Of a DNA stretch of 38,331 nt, positions 15,904 to 24,454 are shown in pieces. Made by a program: the position numbers and the translations under genes. How positions within the stretch are numbered: position 1 is the first letter of the stretch; every line of letters begins with the position of its first letter. The notes below the pieces were generated by a model. It saw only the letters and a list, made by a program, of their open reading frames with translations, was not told the DNA's origin and searched no databases. Source of the stretch: Cytophagales bacterium (lineage in GTDB: Bacteria; Bacteroidota; Bacteroidia; Cytophagales; Thermoflexibacteraceae); NCBI GenBank assembly GCA_013298985.1, contig JAAFJS010000026.1, forward strand, positions 1 through 38,331, read 5' to 3'.

Positions 15904-18254
15904 GATAATATTTTATTTGAGGTCTTTTGTGTAGCTAAATATTGTTGATTTGATGTATTTGCTTGTATAGTATTTAGGGGTAGAATGATGGCAAACTCAG
16001 CACCCTTGCCCACCTCACTAAACACTTTTATCTCGCCTTTGTGTTTTTCGATAATGCCAAAAGATACTGAAAGCCCTAAACCTGACCCCATTCCCACATC
16101 TTTGGTAGTAAAGAAAGGTTCAAAAATATTTTGGATTACCTCTGCTGACATACCTGTACCTGTGTCGCGAATACTAATTTCGACAGCATCTTTATACTTG
16201 CCGTTGGCGTGGGCGGCAGGGTAAGAAGTAGAAATATAGATTTTGCCGTTGCCTTCAATCGCTTGAATCGCGTTGAGCAAAATATTCATAAATACTTGAT
16301 TTAACTGACCTGGGAAACACTCTATTGGAGGAATTTTTCCATATTTCTTCACGATTTCTATGCGTTCCTTGTACTGGCTATTGAGCATGACCAGCGTAGC
16401 GTCTAAATTTTCCTCCACATCTGCCTTTTTCAGCGTATCTTCATCTAAGCGTGAGAAAGTTCTCAAACTTTTCACAATTTCTGCGGTTCGTTCTGCGCCA
16501 CGTTTCACACTGACCAATAACTCATCTATCTCGTATCTAATTTCAGGGTAGGCAACTTTTTTCTCCATTTCTTTGGCAAGCGGCAAGGCTGTCGTTACAT
16601 TGTCTAAGGAAATGAGGCGATATTGTTCCAATAATTGGATTAATTCATTAAAATCTGTTTTCAAGGACAGCGCGCCTGCGTAGGTAAAATTGACAGGATT
16701 ATTGATTTCGTGGGCAATCCCTGCGGTAAGCTGACCCAAAGAAGCCATTTTTTCCGAAGAAACTAATTGTGCTTGTGCCTTTTTGAGTTCCTCTAAGGTT
16801 TGGTTAAGCTGTCTATTTTTCAGTTCTATTTCTTGGACTTTTTCTACGAGCTGATTTCTGGTTTTTTCTACTTCTTTTTTCTGCTTATTAATTCGCTTAG
16901 AAAAAATATAAAATACCAATGACAAGACCAATAGCATCGCAGTAACAGAAGAAATAGCAATAAGCCTGATACGGAACCCTTCAGCTTCTTTTTTCTGCTC
17001 TTCCTTGATTTTTTCATTCTGTAACTTCAGTGAATCCTGCTCGGCTTGTATGACGGTAATACTTTTGTTGAGTGAATCTTTTTGATAAATGGCTTCTTTG
17101 AGTCTGGAAAGCAGGTTTTCGGTTTGTTCCTTACTTCTTTTGTAGGCATTGTCATTTTCCACAAAAGTACGTTCTAAGGTTGCGATGTCTTTCTTTATCA
17201 AATTCATTTGCTCAGGACTCATGCTCGTATCATTGCTTACCTTCGAAGATAGTTTTTCTAAATTGTCAGAAATTTTCCTGTTTTTCTCCTCCAACAACTT
17301 CCCACTACTTTCCATATCTGCGGCAATCGCCGAAATTTCTTCTGTATATTTTTTTGCCGAGATAGAATCTTTTGTGTTTTTTGGGGTTTGCTGGGAAGCA
17401 GTGCTATCTTTGCTATTTTTAGTAGCAGGTGGAGGTAAAGTATTGGCGACTTTTTCCACAAAAATCTCCATAAACTTGTCTTTTTCTGAAAACTGCCTCT
17501 CAACTATCTTAAAACCTTCTAATTCGAGTACACTGTTTTTCAAATCAGGTATATTTATTTTCAAAAACCCTTGATTATCAATCGTATAAACAGTTCCGTC
17601 AATGCTTAATTTTGCACCATTGAGTAATTTGTTCTTACTCTTATTTTTGTCATAGACAGCTATCGTAAACAGGGTAAGAGGTTGGTCTTCTTCTAAACGA
17701 ATATGCACAAAATTATTAGGAGAGAGTAGCCGAATATCCTCCTTTTTTACTTCCTTTCCATTGACAATAATTGTAGTGTTATTCACCAAATTATTGATAG
17801 TCAGACCAATAGGCAAGGTCATATTAAAGTAGCCATTTGTGTCTGTGTAAGTAGAATCCTTGACGGGTACATTTTTGAGGGCAATACTACCATGAAGCAC
17901 TCCTTTAATCTTATTTCTATAAACTACTTGCCCAGTAATCTTGATTTGGATATCCACCATGATTTCCAAAGGTATATTTTCGGCGCGATAGTTGTGCGTG
18001 CGATAGACCAGTCCATCTTTATTTCCTGTGCGAATATTTTTGGGCTTGGTATTTTCTTTGGAAATTGAGATGGTAAATTCCCCCTTTTCATTAGTTTCTA
18101 CAGCTTCATAATTCTCTATAAATACCTTTATCTTCTCGACAGGTGTATAGTCTGGTCTGACAACCTTTCCTCTCAAAATGAAGTTTTGCGCTTGTGTGTG
18201 TTGGCAGAAAAATATTGACACAATAAAGATAAATATCGTAAAAAATCTATTCAT
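15900..18254 (-). CDS. sensor histidine kinase with periplasmic beta-sandwich and coiled-coil region
   Basis: 784 residues. A cleavable-looking signal (MNRFFTIFIFIVSIFFCQHTQAQ) leads into an N-terminal extracytoplasmic region with CarboxypepD_reg/CnaB-like units (LRGKVVRPDYTPVEKIKVFI; ITGQVVYRNKIKGVLHGSIA), then a long Lys/Glu-rich coiled coil (about 290-425), one membrane helix (about 432-452) and a second coiled coil. The kinase core has the H-box GIAHEINNPVNF with His515, an N-box NILLNAIQAIEG, DTGTGM (G1), PFFTTK and GSGLGLS (G2). The cytosolic N-terminal signal and single helix put the sensing part in the periplasm. The stop overlaps the GTG of the PP2C response regulator, so the two are coupled. 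The input signal is unknown. Confidence 0.93.
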   Translation of the reverse strand: MNRFFTIFIFIVSIFFCQHTQAQNFILRGKVVRPDYTPVEKIKVFIENYEAVETNEKGEFTISISKENTKPKNIRTGNKDGLVYRTHNYRAENIPLEIMVDIQIKITGQVVYRNKIKGVLHGSIALKNVPVKDSTYTDTNGYFNMTLPIGLTINNLVNNTTIIVNGKEVKKEDIRLLSPNNFVHIRLEEDQPLTLFTIAVYDKNKSKNKLLNGAKLSIDGTVYTIDNQGFLKINIPDLKNSVLELEGFKIVERQFSEKDKFMEIFVEKVANTLPPPATKNSKDSTASQQTPKNTKDSISAKKYTEEISAIAADMESSGKLLEEKNRKISDNLEKLSSKVSNDTSMSPEQMNLIKKDIATLERTFVENDNAYKRSKEQTENLLSRLKEAIYQKDSLNKSITVIQAEQDSLKLQNEKIKEEQKKEAEGFRIRLIAISSVTAMLLVLSLVFYIFSKRINKQKKEVEKTRNQLVEKVQEIELKNRQLNQTLEELKKAQAQLVSSEKMASLGQLTAGIAHEINNPVNFTYAGALSLKTDFNELIQLLEQYRLISLDNVTTALPLAKEMEKKVAYPEIRYEIDELLVSVKRGAERTAEIVKSLRTFSRLDEDTLKKADVEENLDATLVMLNSQYKERIEIVKKYGKIPPIECFPGQLNQVFMNILLNAIQAIEGNGKIYISTSYPAAHANGKYKDAVEISIRDTGTGMSAEVIQNIFEPFFTTKDVGMGSGLGLSVSFGIIEKHKGEIKVFSEVGKGAEFAIILPLNTIQANTSNQQYLATQKTSNKILS

Positions 18255-18504
18255 TCAAGTAATCCCAACGTGAATTTGTATAAAGAAACAAAATTAGTAA
18301 TATTTTTTTGAATTAGCTATATGAAAGAGAATTTGCCCAAGGACAATCTGTTTTTATTTAATGCAAATTTACTCTAATTTAATGCCATATCTATTTATAA
18401 TAAAAAAAAATGTAATCTTTTTTACAATATCCTGCCAAAACTTGATAAATGTCCCTGAAATGACAAATCCATTTCGCTGTCGAAATGGATTTGTTGGAGA
18501 GCCA
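18255..18504. other. intergenic region with a hairpin, about 250 bp
   Basis: AT-rich leader of the histidine kinase gene (a TAATTTTG box on the minus strand at 18289-18296) followed by the 14-bp-stem hairpin at 18463-18494. Nothing else was recognised. Confidence 0.5.
18463..18494 (-). terminator. perfect 14-bp hairpin after the small Lys-rich gene
   Basis: ACAAATCCATTTCG (18463-18476) and its exact complement (18481-18494) flank a 4-nt loop. It lies 10 bp past the stop of the 35-residue ORF on the minus strand. A strong U-run is absent on both sides, so termination is inferred from position and stem strength. Confidence 0.55.
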
Positions 18505-18612
18505 CTAATCATAACTTTTCTTTTCCTTCTTTTCTTTTTTAGCCGCCGCTTTCTCTTGTGGCGTTTTTGCAGGCTCTTTTTTTACCTCTTTTTTTTGCTT
18601 ATCTTTTGCCAT
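18505..18612 (-). CDS. small Lys/Glu-rich protein, 35 residues
   Basis: ATG at 18612 to TAG at 18505 gives MAKDKQKKEVKKEPAKTPQE followed by KAAAKKEKKEKKSYD: almost half Lys, with Glu and Ala, no hydrophobic core, and probably disordered or a short charged helix. It is too short for most gene finders. Support: low-complexity composition that is not expected by chance in such AT-rich DNA, a clean start and stop, and a perfect hairpin right after it. It lies 86 bp downstream of the PAS kinase gene in the same direction. The function is unknown; highly basic small proteins often bind nucleic acid or ribosomes, which is only a guess. Confidence 0.5.
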   Translation of the reverse strand: MAKDKQKKEVKKEPAKTPQEKAAAKKEKKEKKSYD

Positions 18613-18698
18613 GATAATTTTAATTTGGTTAAAGTGAATAATTTATTTAAACAAAATTATAAAAATACCTGAAAAAACAACAATAATTTAACAAGATT

Positions 18699-19871
18699 TT
18701 AATTTGTCGAAGGGATAATGACCGTAAACTCTGAGCCGCTTCGTTCGCGACTCTCCACTTGAATCGTGCCATTGAGCTTTTCAAGGGCATTTTTGACGAT
18801 ATAAAGCCCCAAGCCACTTCCTCTGTTGAGTTCGCTTCCTTTGAAAAACATATCAAATATTTTCTCCTGTACCTCATCTATCATGCCCTGTCCGTTGTCC
18901 TTTACTTTCAGCTTTACCTGCTGAGTATCACCAACAATAGAAACACTAATATAAGGTGTGATATTGGTGCGGCGGTAAGCAAAAGCATTTTCGACAAGGC
19001 GATATAAGATATTGAATATCAAATTTTTGTCGCTATAAAAGGGCGGCTTTGCATTGATTTGTACATCAAACTCAACCTGAGCAAAGTCTTGCTGTTGGCT
19101 CAGTAGCGTTACCACTTCGTGCATAATAGCATGGAAATCTATCTGGGCTATTTGTGGTCTGCCTTGCTTTATCTTGCTAACTTCCAGTAGATTTTCCAGC
19201 GTTACCATCAGTTGGTTAGCACTTTTGGTAATCATTCTGAGGTAGTCTGCGGTTTCAGGGTGATTATCTTGTTCTTTTGCCAATACAAGCAAGCCATGAA
19301 TAGAAGCAAGCGGTCCGAGCAGGTCATGTGAGGATTTATACATAAAAGTTTCCAACTCCAAGTTGAGCCTTTGTGCCTCTTTGTCAGACTTTTGTAGTGC
19401 ATCATGTGCTTCTTGCAGTTGTTCTTCTTCTTTTTTCCGCAAGGTAATATCACGCATCGTACCTACTGTCCCTGTCAGATTACTGTACTCGTCAAAAAGG
19501 GGTTTGAGGAATAATTCTACAAAAATCTCCTCTCCGCCTTTGTGCAGGAGGCGCACCTCAGTTTCGAGTGCTTTCCTTTGTGCTATTTGATTTTCTAAGC
19601 TATGTTGAAATGAGGTAATGTACTCTTCGTGAACAAAATAGGTAAGTTGCTCGACGCTTTCCTCGTAAGAAAATCCTGTCAATAGCTCCCAAGATTCATT
19701 GAGGTAGGTAAAATTAAAGTGCGCGTCGGTCTGGAAAACAACATCTTTGATGTGTTCTAAAATATCACTCACTTCAGCCTTGATAGCTGAAAGCCCACCC
19801 GCGCCCTGTGGCGTAGGTTGGGTACTTCTATGTGCTTGTGAAGTATTTTTTGGTTTCAAAGTAACAGACAT
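18699..19871 (-). CDS. PAS-domain sensor histidine kinase (soluble)
   Basis: 390 residues from the chosen start. A PAS domain with PAC motif occupies about 30-145 (ILEHIKDVVFQTDAHFNFTY; ...GTVGTMRDITLRKK), then a coiled coil and the kinase core: H-box FMYKSSHDLLGPLASIHGL with His182, N-box NILYRLVENAFAYRR, DNGQGM (G1), and GSGLGLYIVKNALEKLNG (G2). No membrane helix was found in the chosen form, so it should sense an internal or diffusible signal. I chose ATG at 19871 (MSVTLKPKNTS); the longer frame from 19961 adds a Phe-rich 30 residues that look like translated AT-rich leader, although they could be read as a membrane segment. There is no response regulator next to it. Confidence 0.9.
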   Translation of the reverse strand: MSVTLKPKNTSQAHRSTQPTPQGAGGLSAIKAEVSDILEHIKDVVFQTDAHFNFTYLNESWELLTGFSYEESVEQLTYFVHEEYITSFQHSLENQIAQRKALETEVRLLHKGGEEIFVELFLKPLFDEYSNLTGTVGTMRDITLRKKEEEQLQEAHDALQKSDKEAQRLNLELETFMYKSSHDLLGPLASIHGLLVLAKEQDNHPETADYLRMITKSANQLMVTLENLLEVSKIKQGRPQIAQIDFHAIMHEVVTLLSQQQDFAQVEFDVQINAKPPFYSDKNLIFNILYRLVENAFAYRRTNITPYISVSIVGDTQQVKLKVKDNGQGMIDEVQEKIFDMFFKGSELNRGSGLGLYIVKNALEKLNGTIQVESRERSGSEFTVIIPSTN

Positions 19872-20215
19872 TAATAATATTGAAAGTTTAACTAAAAAAA
19901 TATGAAAGAATGTAAAAAAGTTGCTTTTTTTAAATGAAGAACGCAAAAAAATAAAAAACAATATAAATAATTCGCATATTTTACCTTATCTTGTGTTCCT
20001 CATTGGGTGGTATCTCAATACTTATACCAAATAGGTTATTCGCAAACAAAAAAATAATTGATGTAACGTTTGGTGCGCCTATGAACAAAATAGTATATGA
20101 ATTAACTTTCAATGTTAGATTTTAATTTTGTTATTCACAAAAAAATAAGTCATTAATTGCAAAAAAACTAAGAAAAGTACAATTTTATATTTTTTGAATC
20201 CAATAATATACATTT
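19872..20215. other. divergent intergenic region, 344 bp
   Basis: AT-rich gap between the PAS kinase (minus) and the Fe-S protein (plus). A TAATTTTG box at 20123-20130 on the plus strand could serve the Fe-S gene. Nothing else was seen. Confidence 0.5.
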
Positions 20216-21580
20216 ATGGAAATATTTATCACCCTATTTCAGCAAGTTCTTTTTGGCTCGGTATTAGTCATTTTTATCGCGCTTCTGACCAATCGTATTG
20301 GTTTTATTACAAGCAATATAAAGATGGGCAAGCCGCTTGACCGCAGTGATAAGCCAACGGAAAGACTCAAAACGATGCTCCTGTTTGCTTTTGGACAAAA
20401 AAAGATGTTTGAACGCCCATTTGTGGGGGTGATGCACTTTATTATTTATGGCGGTTTCCTCATTATCAATATTGAGGTCTTGGAAATCATGTTAGATGGG
20501 CTTTTTGGCACGCATCGGCTTTTCTCGCCTTTGTTGGGTGGTCTTTATCCGTTGCTTATCAACTTCTTTGAATTGCTGGCATTGGGCGTGGTTTTGACCT
20601 GTGTGGTGTTTTTGATTCGCCGTAATTCACACCTAATTCCCAGATTTTGGACAAAGGAGATGAAAGGTTTTCCTGTAATGGACGCTAATTTGATTTTGTT
20701 TTTTGAGATTATTTTGATGTTTTTTCTTTTTACCATGAACGCCGCAGACAGCATTTTGCAGACACGTAGTGCAGAAAATACGTATGTAGCGGCGCATTAT
20801 CCTGCGGTGGGTAGTTTTTTGGTGAGTCAGCTTTTCATTCCATTGTATAGAGATTTTAGTACGAGCCAACTCTTTTATTTAGAACGCTTTGCGTGGTGGT
20901 TTCATATTTTGGGCATCATGGGTTTTGGCATTTATGTTACTTATTCTAAACATTTGCACATTGCGCTTGCCTTTCCTAATACTTATTTTTCGAACTTAGC
21001 TCCAAAAGGCAAGCTGGAAAATATGCCAGTAGTTACGGCTGAGGTCAAATCCATGCTTGGGATTGCGGACGCTACGCCTGTGGTGGAAAATACAGGCGCG
21101 ATTGGCAGATTTGGCGCAAAAGATGTGGAAGACCTGACTTGGAAAAACTTGATGGAGGCGTATAGCTGTACCGAATGTGGAAGATGTACTGCTGCCTGCC
21201 CCGCCAATATTACAGGTAAGTTGCTCTCTCCCCGCAAGATAATGATGGATACGCGTGACCGCATGGAAGAAAAAGGGAATAATTTGCAGGAGCATGGCAA
21301 AGAATACAACGACGGCAAATCGCTGTATGGCGACTATGTGAGCAAGGAGGAATTGCTCGCGTGTACGACGTGCAATGCCTGCGCCGAAGCCTGCCCTGTG
21401 AATATCAATCCTTTGGATATTATTATTCAGTTGCGCCAATATGTGGCAATGGAGGAATCTGGCACGCCCGCGCAGTGGAACTCGATGTTTGCCAATATAG
21501 AAAATAATGCTGCACCTTGGGCTTTTTCGCCTTCGGATAGGTTTAACTGGGCAAAAGAATTGAAAGACAAAGAAGAGTAA
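20216..21580 (+). CDS. membrane-bound (Fe-S) oxidoreductase, HdrC/GlpC-like with NarI-like helices
   Basis: 454 residues. The N-terminal 260 or so residues contain about five hydrophobic helices (starting LFQQVLFGSVLVIFIALL) like the gamma subunit of nitrate reductase. The C-terminal part has two 4Fe-4S ferredoxin motifs: Cys318, 321, 324, 328 in CTECGRCTAACPA, and Cys383, 386, 389, 393 in CTTCNACAEACPV. Such proteins pass electrons between the membrane quinone pool and a heterodisulfide-reductase-like partner with CCG domains, which in many related genomes is the next gene. Here the next gene is an unrelated lectin on the opposite strand, only 3 bp past the stop, so the partner must be elsewhere or absent. 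ATG start at 20216. Confidence 0.88.
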   Translation: MEIFITLFQQVLFGSVLVIFIALLTNRIGFITSNIKMGKPLDRSDKPTERLKTMLLFAFGQKKMFERPFVGVMHFIIYGGFLIINIEVLEIMLDGLFGTHRLFSPLLGGLYPLLINFFELLALGVVLTCVVFLIRRNSHLIPRFWTKEMKGFPVMDANLILFFEIILMFFLFTMNAADSILQTRSAENTYVAAHYPAVGSFLVSQLFIPLYRDFSTSQLFYLERFAWWFHILGIMGFGIYVTYSKHLHIALAFPNTYFSNLAPKGKLENMPVVTAEVKSMLGIADATPVVENTGAIGRFGAKDVEDLTWKNLMEAYSCTECGRCTAACPANITGKLLSPRKIMMDTRDRMEEKGNNLQEHGKEYNDGKSLYGDYVSKEELLACTTCNACAEACPVNINPLDIIIQLRQYVAMEESGTPAQWNSMFANIENNAAPWAFSPSDRFNWAKELKDKEE

Positions 21581-21583
21581 ATA

Positions 21584-22294
21584 TTACTTTTTATTTAGCG
21601 TTAAAGTTCGCAAGCAAAAGTATTGTAAATTATGCTTTCTGCCAGTGGAAGCGGTAAATCCCCAAATCAGCTTGGTTTGCCCATTAAAAACATCTTTGAC
21701 GATGTCGCGCACACCTCTGTAAACTACTTTGTCGTCCAGAGAAACGGTAATTTGCTTGATGTCTGGCTCCCATTGAAAGCGAAAGTTGTGGAGATAGTCA
21801 TCTTCTAAGTTAAAATTTTCGTCTTTATTGTTCCAGTATTTGGTATCAAAGTGAAAATTTGTGCCATTTTCCAAATAGGCGATGTGGTCGCTGGCGGGGT
21901 CGTTTTGTCGCCAATTCCAGTAAGTATCAAACTCTACGGCAATAGAAGGGTAGATATACGTTCCGTAAAGCACATCAGGACTCCACCGCCCGTAGCCCAT
22001 GCACTCGCCCCAAGTGCCATACGCCTCAAACTGCCTTTCGTCGTCATGGATAACGAAGGTAATGCCGTCTGCACCTTCGTCCTTGTCGCCCAAATAAATA
22101 TCAAACTCCACCTGAAAATAATTTTCCAGATTGAGCTTGGTTTTATAGTAGGCGATTCCTTCGCTATACTGCACATCTGGTGTGAGTTGGATACAATCAG
22201 GGTTCATATTTGCCGCATCACCAATGAGATGATACTGAGCATAAAGAGGTAAGCTCAATGTCCATAAAAGAAGAAAAAACAAGCAATTTTTCAT
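21584..22294 (-). CDS. secreted L-type (legume-like) lectin domain protein
   Basis: 236 residues from the chosen ATG at 22294 (MKNCLFFLLLWTLSLPLYAQ), which gives a clean signal peptide with cleavage near LYA-Q; an upstream in-frame ATG at 22321 would add nine residues. The mature part has the bacterial legume-lectin pattern: YYKTKLNLENYFQVEFDIYLG, GADGITFVIHDD, then SIAVEFDTYWNW and DHIAYLENG with Asp/Asn residues that would bind calcium, and KLIWGFTASTGRKHNLQ. No type IX sorting domain or catalytic motif was seen at the C-terminus, so it is a single-domain carbohydrate-binding protein in the periplasm or outside the cell. It is convergent with the Fe-S gene (3-bp gap). Confidence 0.85.
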   Translation of the reverse strand: MKNCLFFLLLWTLSLPLYAQYHLIGDAANMNPDCIQLTPDVQYSEGIAYYKTKLNLENYFQVEFDIYLGDKDEGADGITFVIHDDERQFEAYGTWGECMGYGRWSPDVLYGTYIYPSIAVEFDTYWNWRQNDPASDHIAYLENGTNFHFDTKYWNNKDENFNLEDDYLHNFRFQWEPDIKQITVSLDDKVVYRGVRDIVKDVFNGQTKLIWGFTASTGRKHNLQYFCLRTLTLNKK

Positions 22295-22447
22295 GGTTTT
22301 TGTGGTTTGATTTCCTAACAAATATAGTAAAGAAAAATGTCATTACTTTCGCAGTTTTTTGAAAAAGATTTGATGAAAAAGCGGTCGCCCCTCTGGGACT
22401 TTAATACATTTTATTTTAATGTTTTGTTAGGCATGAATGTTTGATAC

Positions 22448-22557
22448 TCTGACAATTTTTGTGGAAAGTTCCCCCCGCTAAAGCGAGGGGTTAATCTAAC
22501 CCCTCGCTTTAGCGGGGGGAACTCGTAGAAACTCAGTCTGCCACAAAAATTGTCAGA
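22448..22557. repeat. nested palindrome, REPIN- or MITE-like, 110 bp
   Basis: Outer arms of 17 bp (22448-22464 and 22541-22557, TCTGACAATTTTTGTGG and complement) and inner arms of 27 bp (22467-22493 and 22497-22523) are each perfect inverted repeats; the centre is a 3-base ATC. Each inner arm is itself a hairpin (CCCCTCGC-TTTA-GCGGGGGG type). The whole can form a cruciform. Related single units lie at 8838-8880 and 8957-8986. Confidence 0.9.
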
Positions 22558-22601
22558 CAACCGAATGTTTTTGTAGCAAAAAGGAATGTTTTTTTATCAA
22601 A

Positions 22602-22619
22602 GTTTCGTAGGAACGAAAC
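22602..22619 (+). repeat. small hairpin GTTTCGT-AGGA-ACGAAAC
   Basis: Perfect 7-bp stem with a 4-nt loop, followed on the plus strand by GTTTTTAG and preceded by repeated ATGTTTTT-type units. It may be part of a dispersed repeat. Confidence 0.5.
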
Positions 22620-22714
22620 GTTTTTAGTAAATTATCCCAACTGTAGCTGTTAGCCCAGCGCACCAACAACTCTTTTGAAAAATTTATTACCAAGATTCCT
22701 TTACTAATTTCCCC

Positions 22715-24217
22715 CTAATAAGTCCCCTTAAATTGATGGTCAATACGCTTCCTCACAGGTCTTTTGAGTGGAATTTGCAAGCCATTGGTTTGTTCTAACC
22801 AGTCAAAAACTTCTTTTTGTAGCTCTTTGGCGATTTGCTCGTGTTGCGGACTGCGAATGAGATTATTGAGTTCCTGCGGGTCGTTTTGCAGGTCGTATAG
22901 CTCGTTGATGTCCCAAAGTCCATGATAAAAAATGTACTTGTATCTGTCCGTTCTCACCCCAAACATGGTCGGCGTTTGTGGAAAATCATGTTCCCAATAA
23001 TATTCGTAGAAGATTTTATCCTTCCATTTGGTTTCTTTTTGGGTGAGGATAGGCAGGAAAGACTTGCCACGCATCTGTGGTGGTGGCTGCAAACCCGCCG
23101 CATCGAGAAAGGTACTTGGGAAATCTATATTTTGAACCACTTGGGGCATTTTTGTTCCAGCTTTGATGATTTCTGGGCAACGCACCAAAAGCGGAATCCG
23201 CATCGATTCCTCGTACATACTGCGCTTGTCTATGAAGCCATGCTCCCCAAAATAAAAACCATTGTCGCTGGCATACACGACCAAGGTAGATTCTGCTAAT
23301 CCACTCTCGTCCAAATAGTTAAGCACACGACCAATCGCAGCATCTACACTGTAAAGCGTTTCGCAATATCTCCAAAAAATCGTATCCATGCTCACCCTTC
23401 CATGATAAGCATAATCTACTCCATGATGACTAAATCTCTGATTACGAACCCATTGAGGAATATCTTGCTGGTTTACGCCTTGTTGCAGGGGGGCTTGGGA
23501 GTGCGATAAAAATCGAGTAGAAGGGTAAGGAATAGATTTTCCATGATATTTGTACAAATCCTTTTTGGCAGGGCTAAAATCAGAATGTACTGATTTATGA
23601 GAAATATACGCAAAAAAAGGCTTGCTTTTATCCCTATTTTTTAAAAAGTCCAAGGCAAAGTCAGTCAAAACTTCGGGCGTATAAGCCTCATTTTCAAACT
23701 TTTGACTTTTTCCATTAATGTTCAGGGTAGGATTGTAATAAGTGCCTTGTCCTCGGAAACTCACCCAAGTATCAAAACCTTTGCGTGGGTTGTCGTCCTC
23801 ATCGCCCATGTGCCACTTGCCAAAAAGTGCGGTCTGGTAGCCTGCTTTTTGGAGGTATTGAGGAAAATAGGTCAGATTTTGTGGCTCAGGTGAAAAATTA
23901 TCTACGACTGTATGCTCATGTGCGTACATACCCGTCAGGATAGTTGCCCGACTTGGCGAACAGAGCGAAGTAGTTACAAAAGCATTTTGGCAATGTGCGC
24001 CTTCACGTGCCAAGCGGTCGAGATTGGGCGTTTCTAACCAAGGCACTTTGCCTGTAAAACCCATAAAATCATAGCGGTGGTCGTCCGAAAAAATGAAAAT
24101 GATATTTCGAGGCTTTGCATTTGTAATCTTGGGCAAGCTGAAATCTTGTTTGGGTATGGCTTTTTGGGCGAAAGCTATTTGTGAAAAAAAGAGAAAGCAA
24201 TAAAGTAAGTTTTTCAT
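22715..24217 (-). CDS. secreted sulfatase (arylsulfatase family, Cys-type)
   Basis: 500 residues from the chosen ATG at 24217 (MKNLLYCFLFFSQIAFAQ), a good signal peptide with cleavage near AFA-Q; the frame is open 69 codons further up but that part looks like translated leader. The sulfatase core starts with NIIFIFSDDHRYDFMG (metal ligands Asp45, Asp46), the active-site motif is SLCSPSRATILTG with Cys86 to become formylglycine, and GKWHMG and YASDNGFYFGEHG follow, with HKSVHSDFSP in between. It hydrolyses sulfate esters in the periplasm, probably on sulfated polysaccharides; the preceding context offers a lectin but no SusC/D pair. It needs a formylglycine-generating enzyme or anSME elsewhere in the genome. 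Confidence 0.92.
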   Translation of the reverse strand: MKNLLYCFLFFSQIAFAQKAIPKQDFSLPKITNAKPRNIIFIFSDDHRYDFMGFTGKVPWLETPNLDRLAREGAHCQNAFVTTSLCSPSRATILTGMYAHEHTVVDNFSPEPQNLTYFPQYLQKAGYQTALFGKWHMGDEDDNPRKGFDTWVSFRGQGTYYNPTLNINGKSQKFENEAYTPEVLTDFALDFLKNRDKSKPFFAYISHKSVHSDFSPAKKDLYKYHGKSIPYPSTRFLSHSQAPLQQGVNQQDIPQWVRNQRFSHHGVDYAYHGRVSMDTIFWRYCETLYSVDAAIGRVLNYLDESGLAESTLVVYASDNGFYFGEHGFIDKRSMYEESMRIPLLVRCPEIIKAGTKMPQVVQNIDFPSTFLDAAGLQPPPQMRGKSFLPILTQKETKWKDKIFYEYYWEHDFPQTPTMFGVRTDRYKYIFYHGLWDINELYDLQNDPQELNNLIRSPQHEQIAKELQKEVFDWLEQTNGLQIPLKRPVRKRIDHQFKGTY

Positions 24218-24454
24218 TTTCTTATTTGTTATTGTTTTTTGGTATTTATCATTTGCAATGAATTGATAATGAATTAAATGTATTAAAGCGAACTTCCCGC
24301 AGGGCGTTTGTTTTCTGCGCTGTTGCTTGTTTCTCCACAAACAATATTTGCTATAAAAATTCCCTTTGCAAATTAGCGAATATGCTTGTATTTTGCTCAA
24401 AAATAAAGTAGGTAGAAAAGACAAGCATCTGCAAGGGCATAATGAGTATTTTTC

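Larger units (their letters stand above)
22295..22714. other. intergenic region of 420 bp with a repeat element
   Basis: Between the sulfatase and lectin genes, both on the minus strand. It contains the nested palindrome at 22448-22557 and a small hairpin at 22602-22619. No ORF was recognised. Confidence 0.6.

Noticed and set aside
22922-23299. 125-residue plus-strand ORF
   Set aside because: It lies wholly inside the sulfatase gene on the other strand and shows no family motif.
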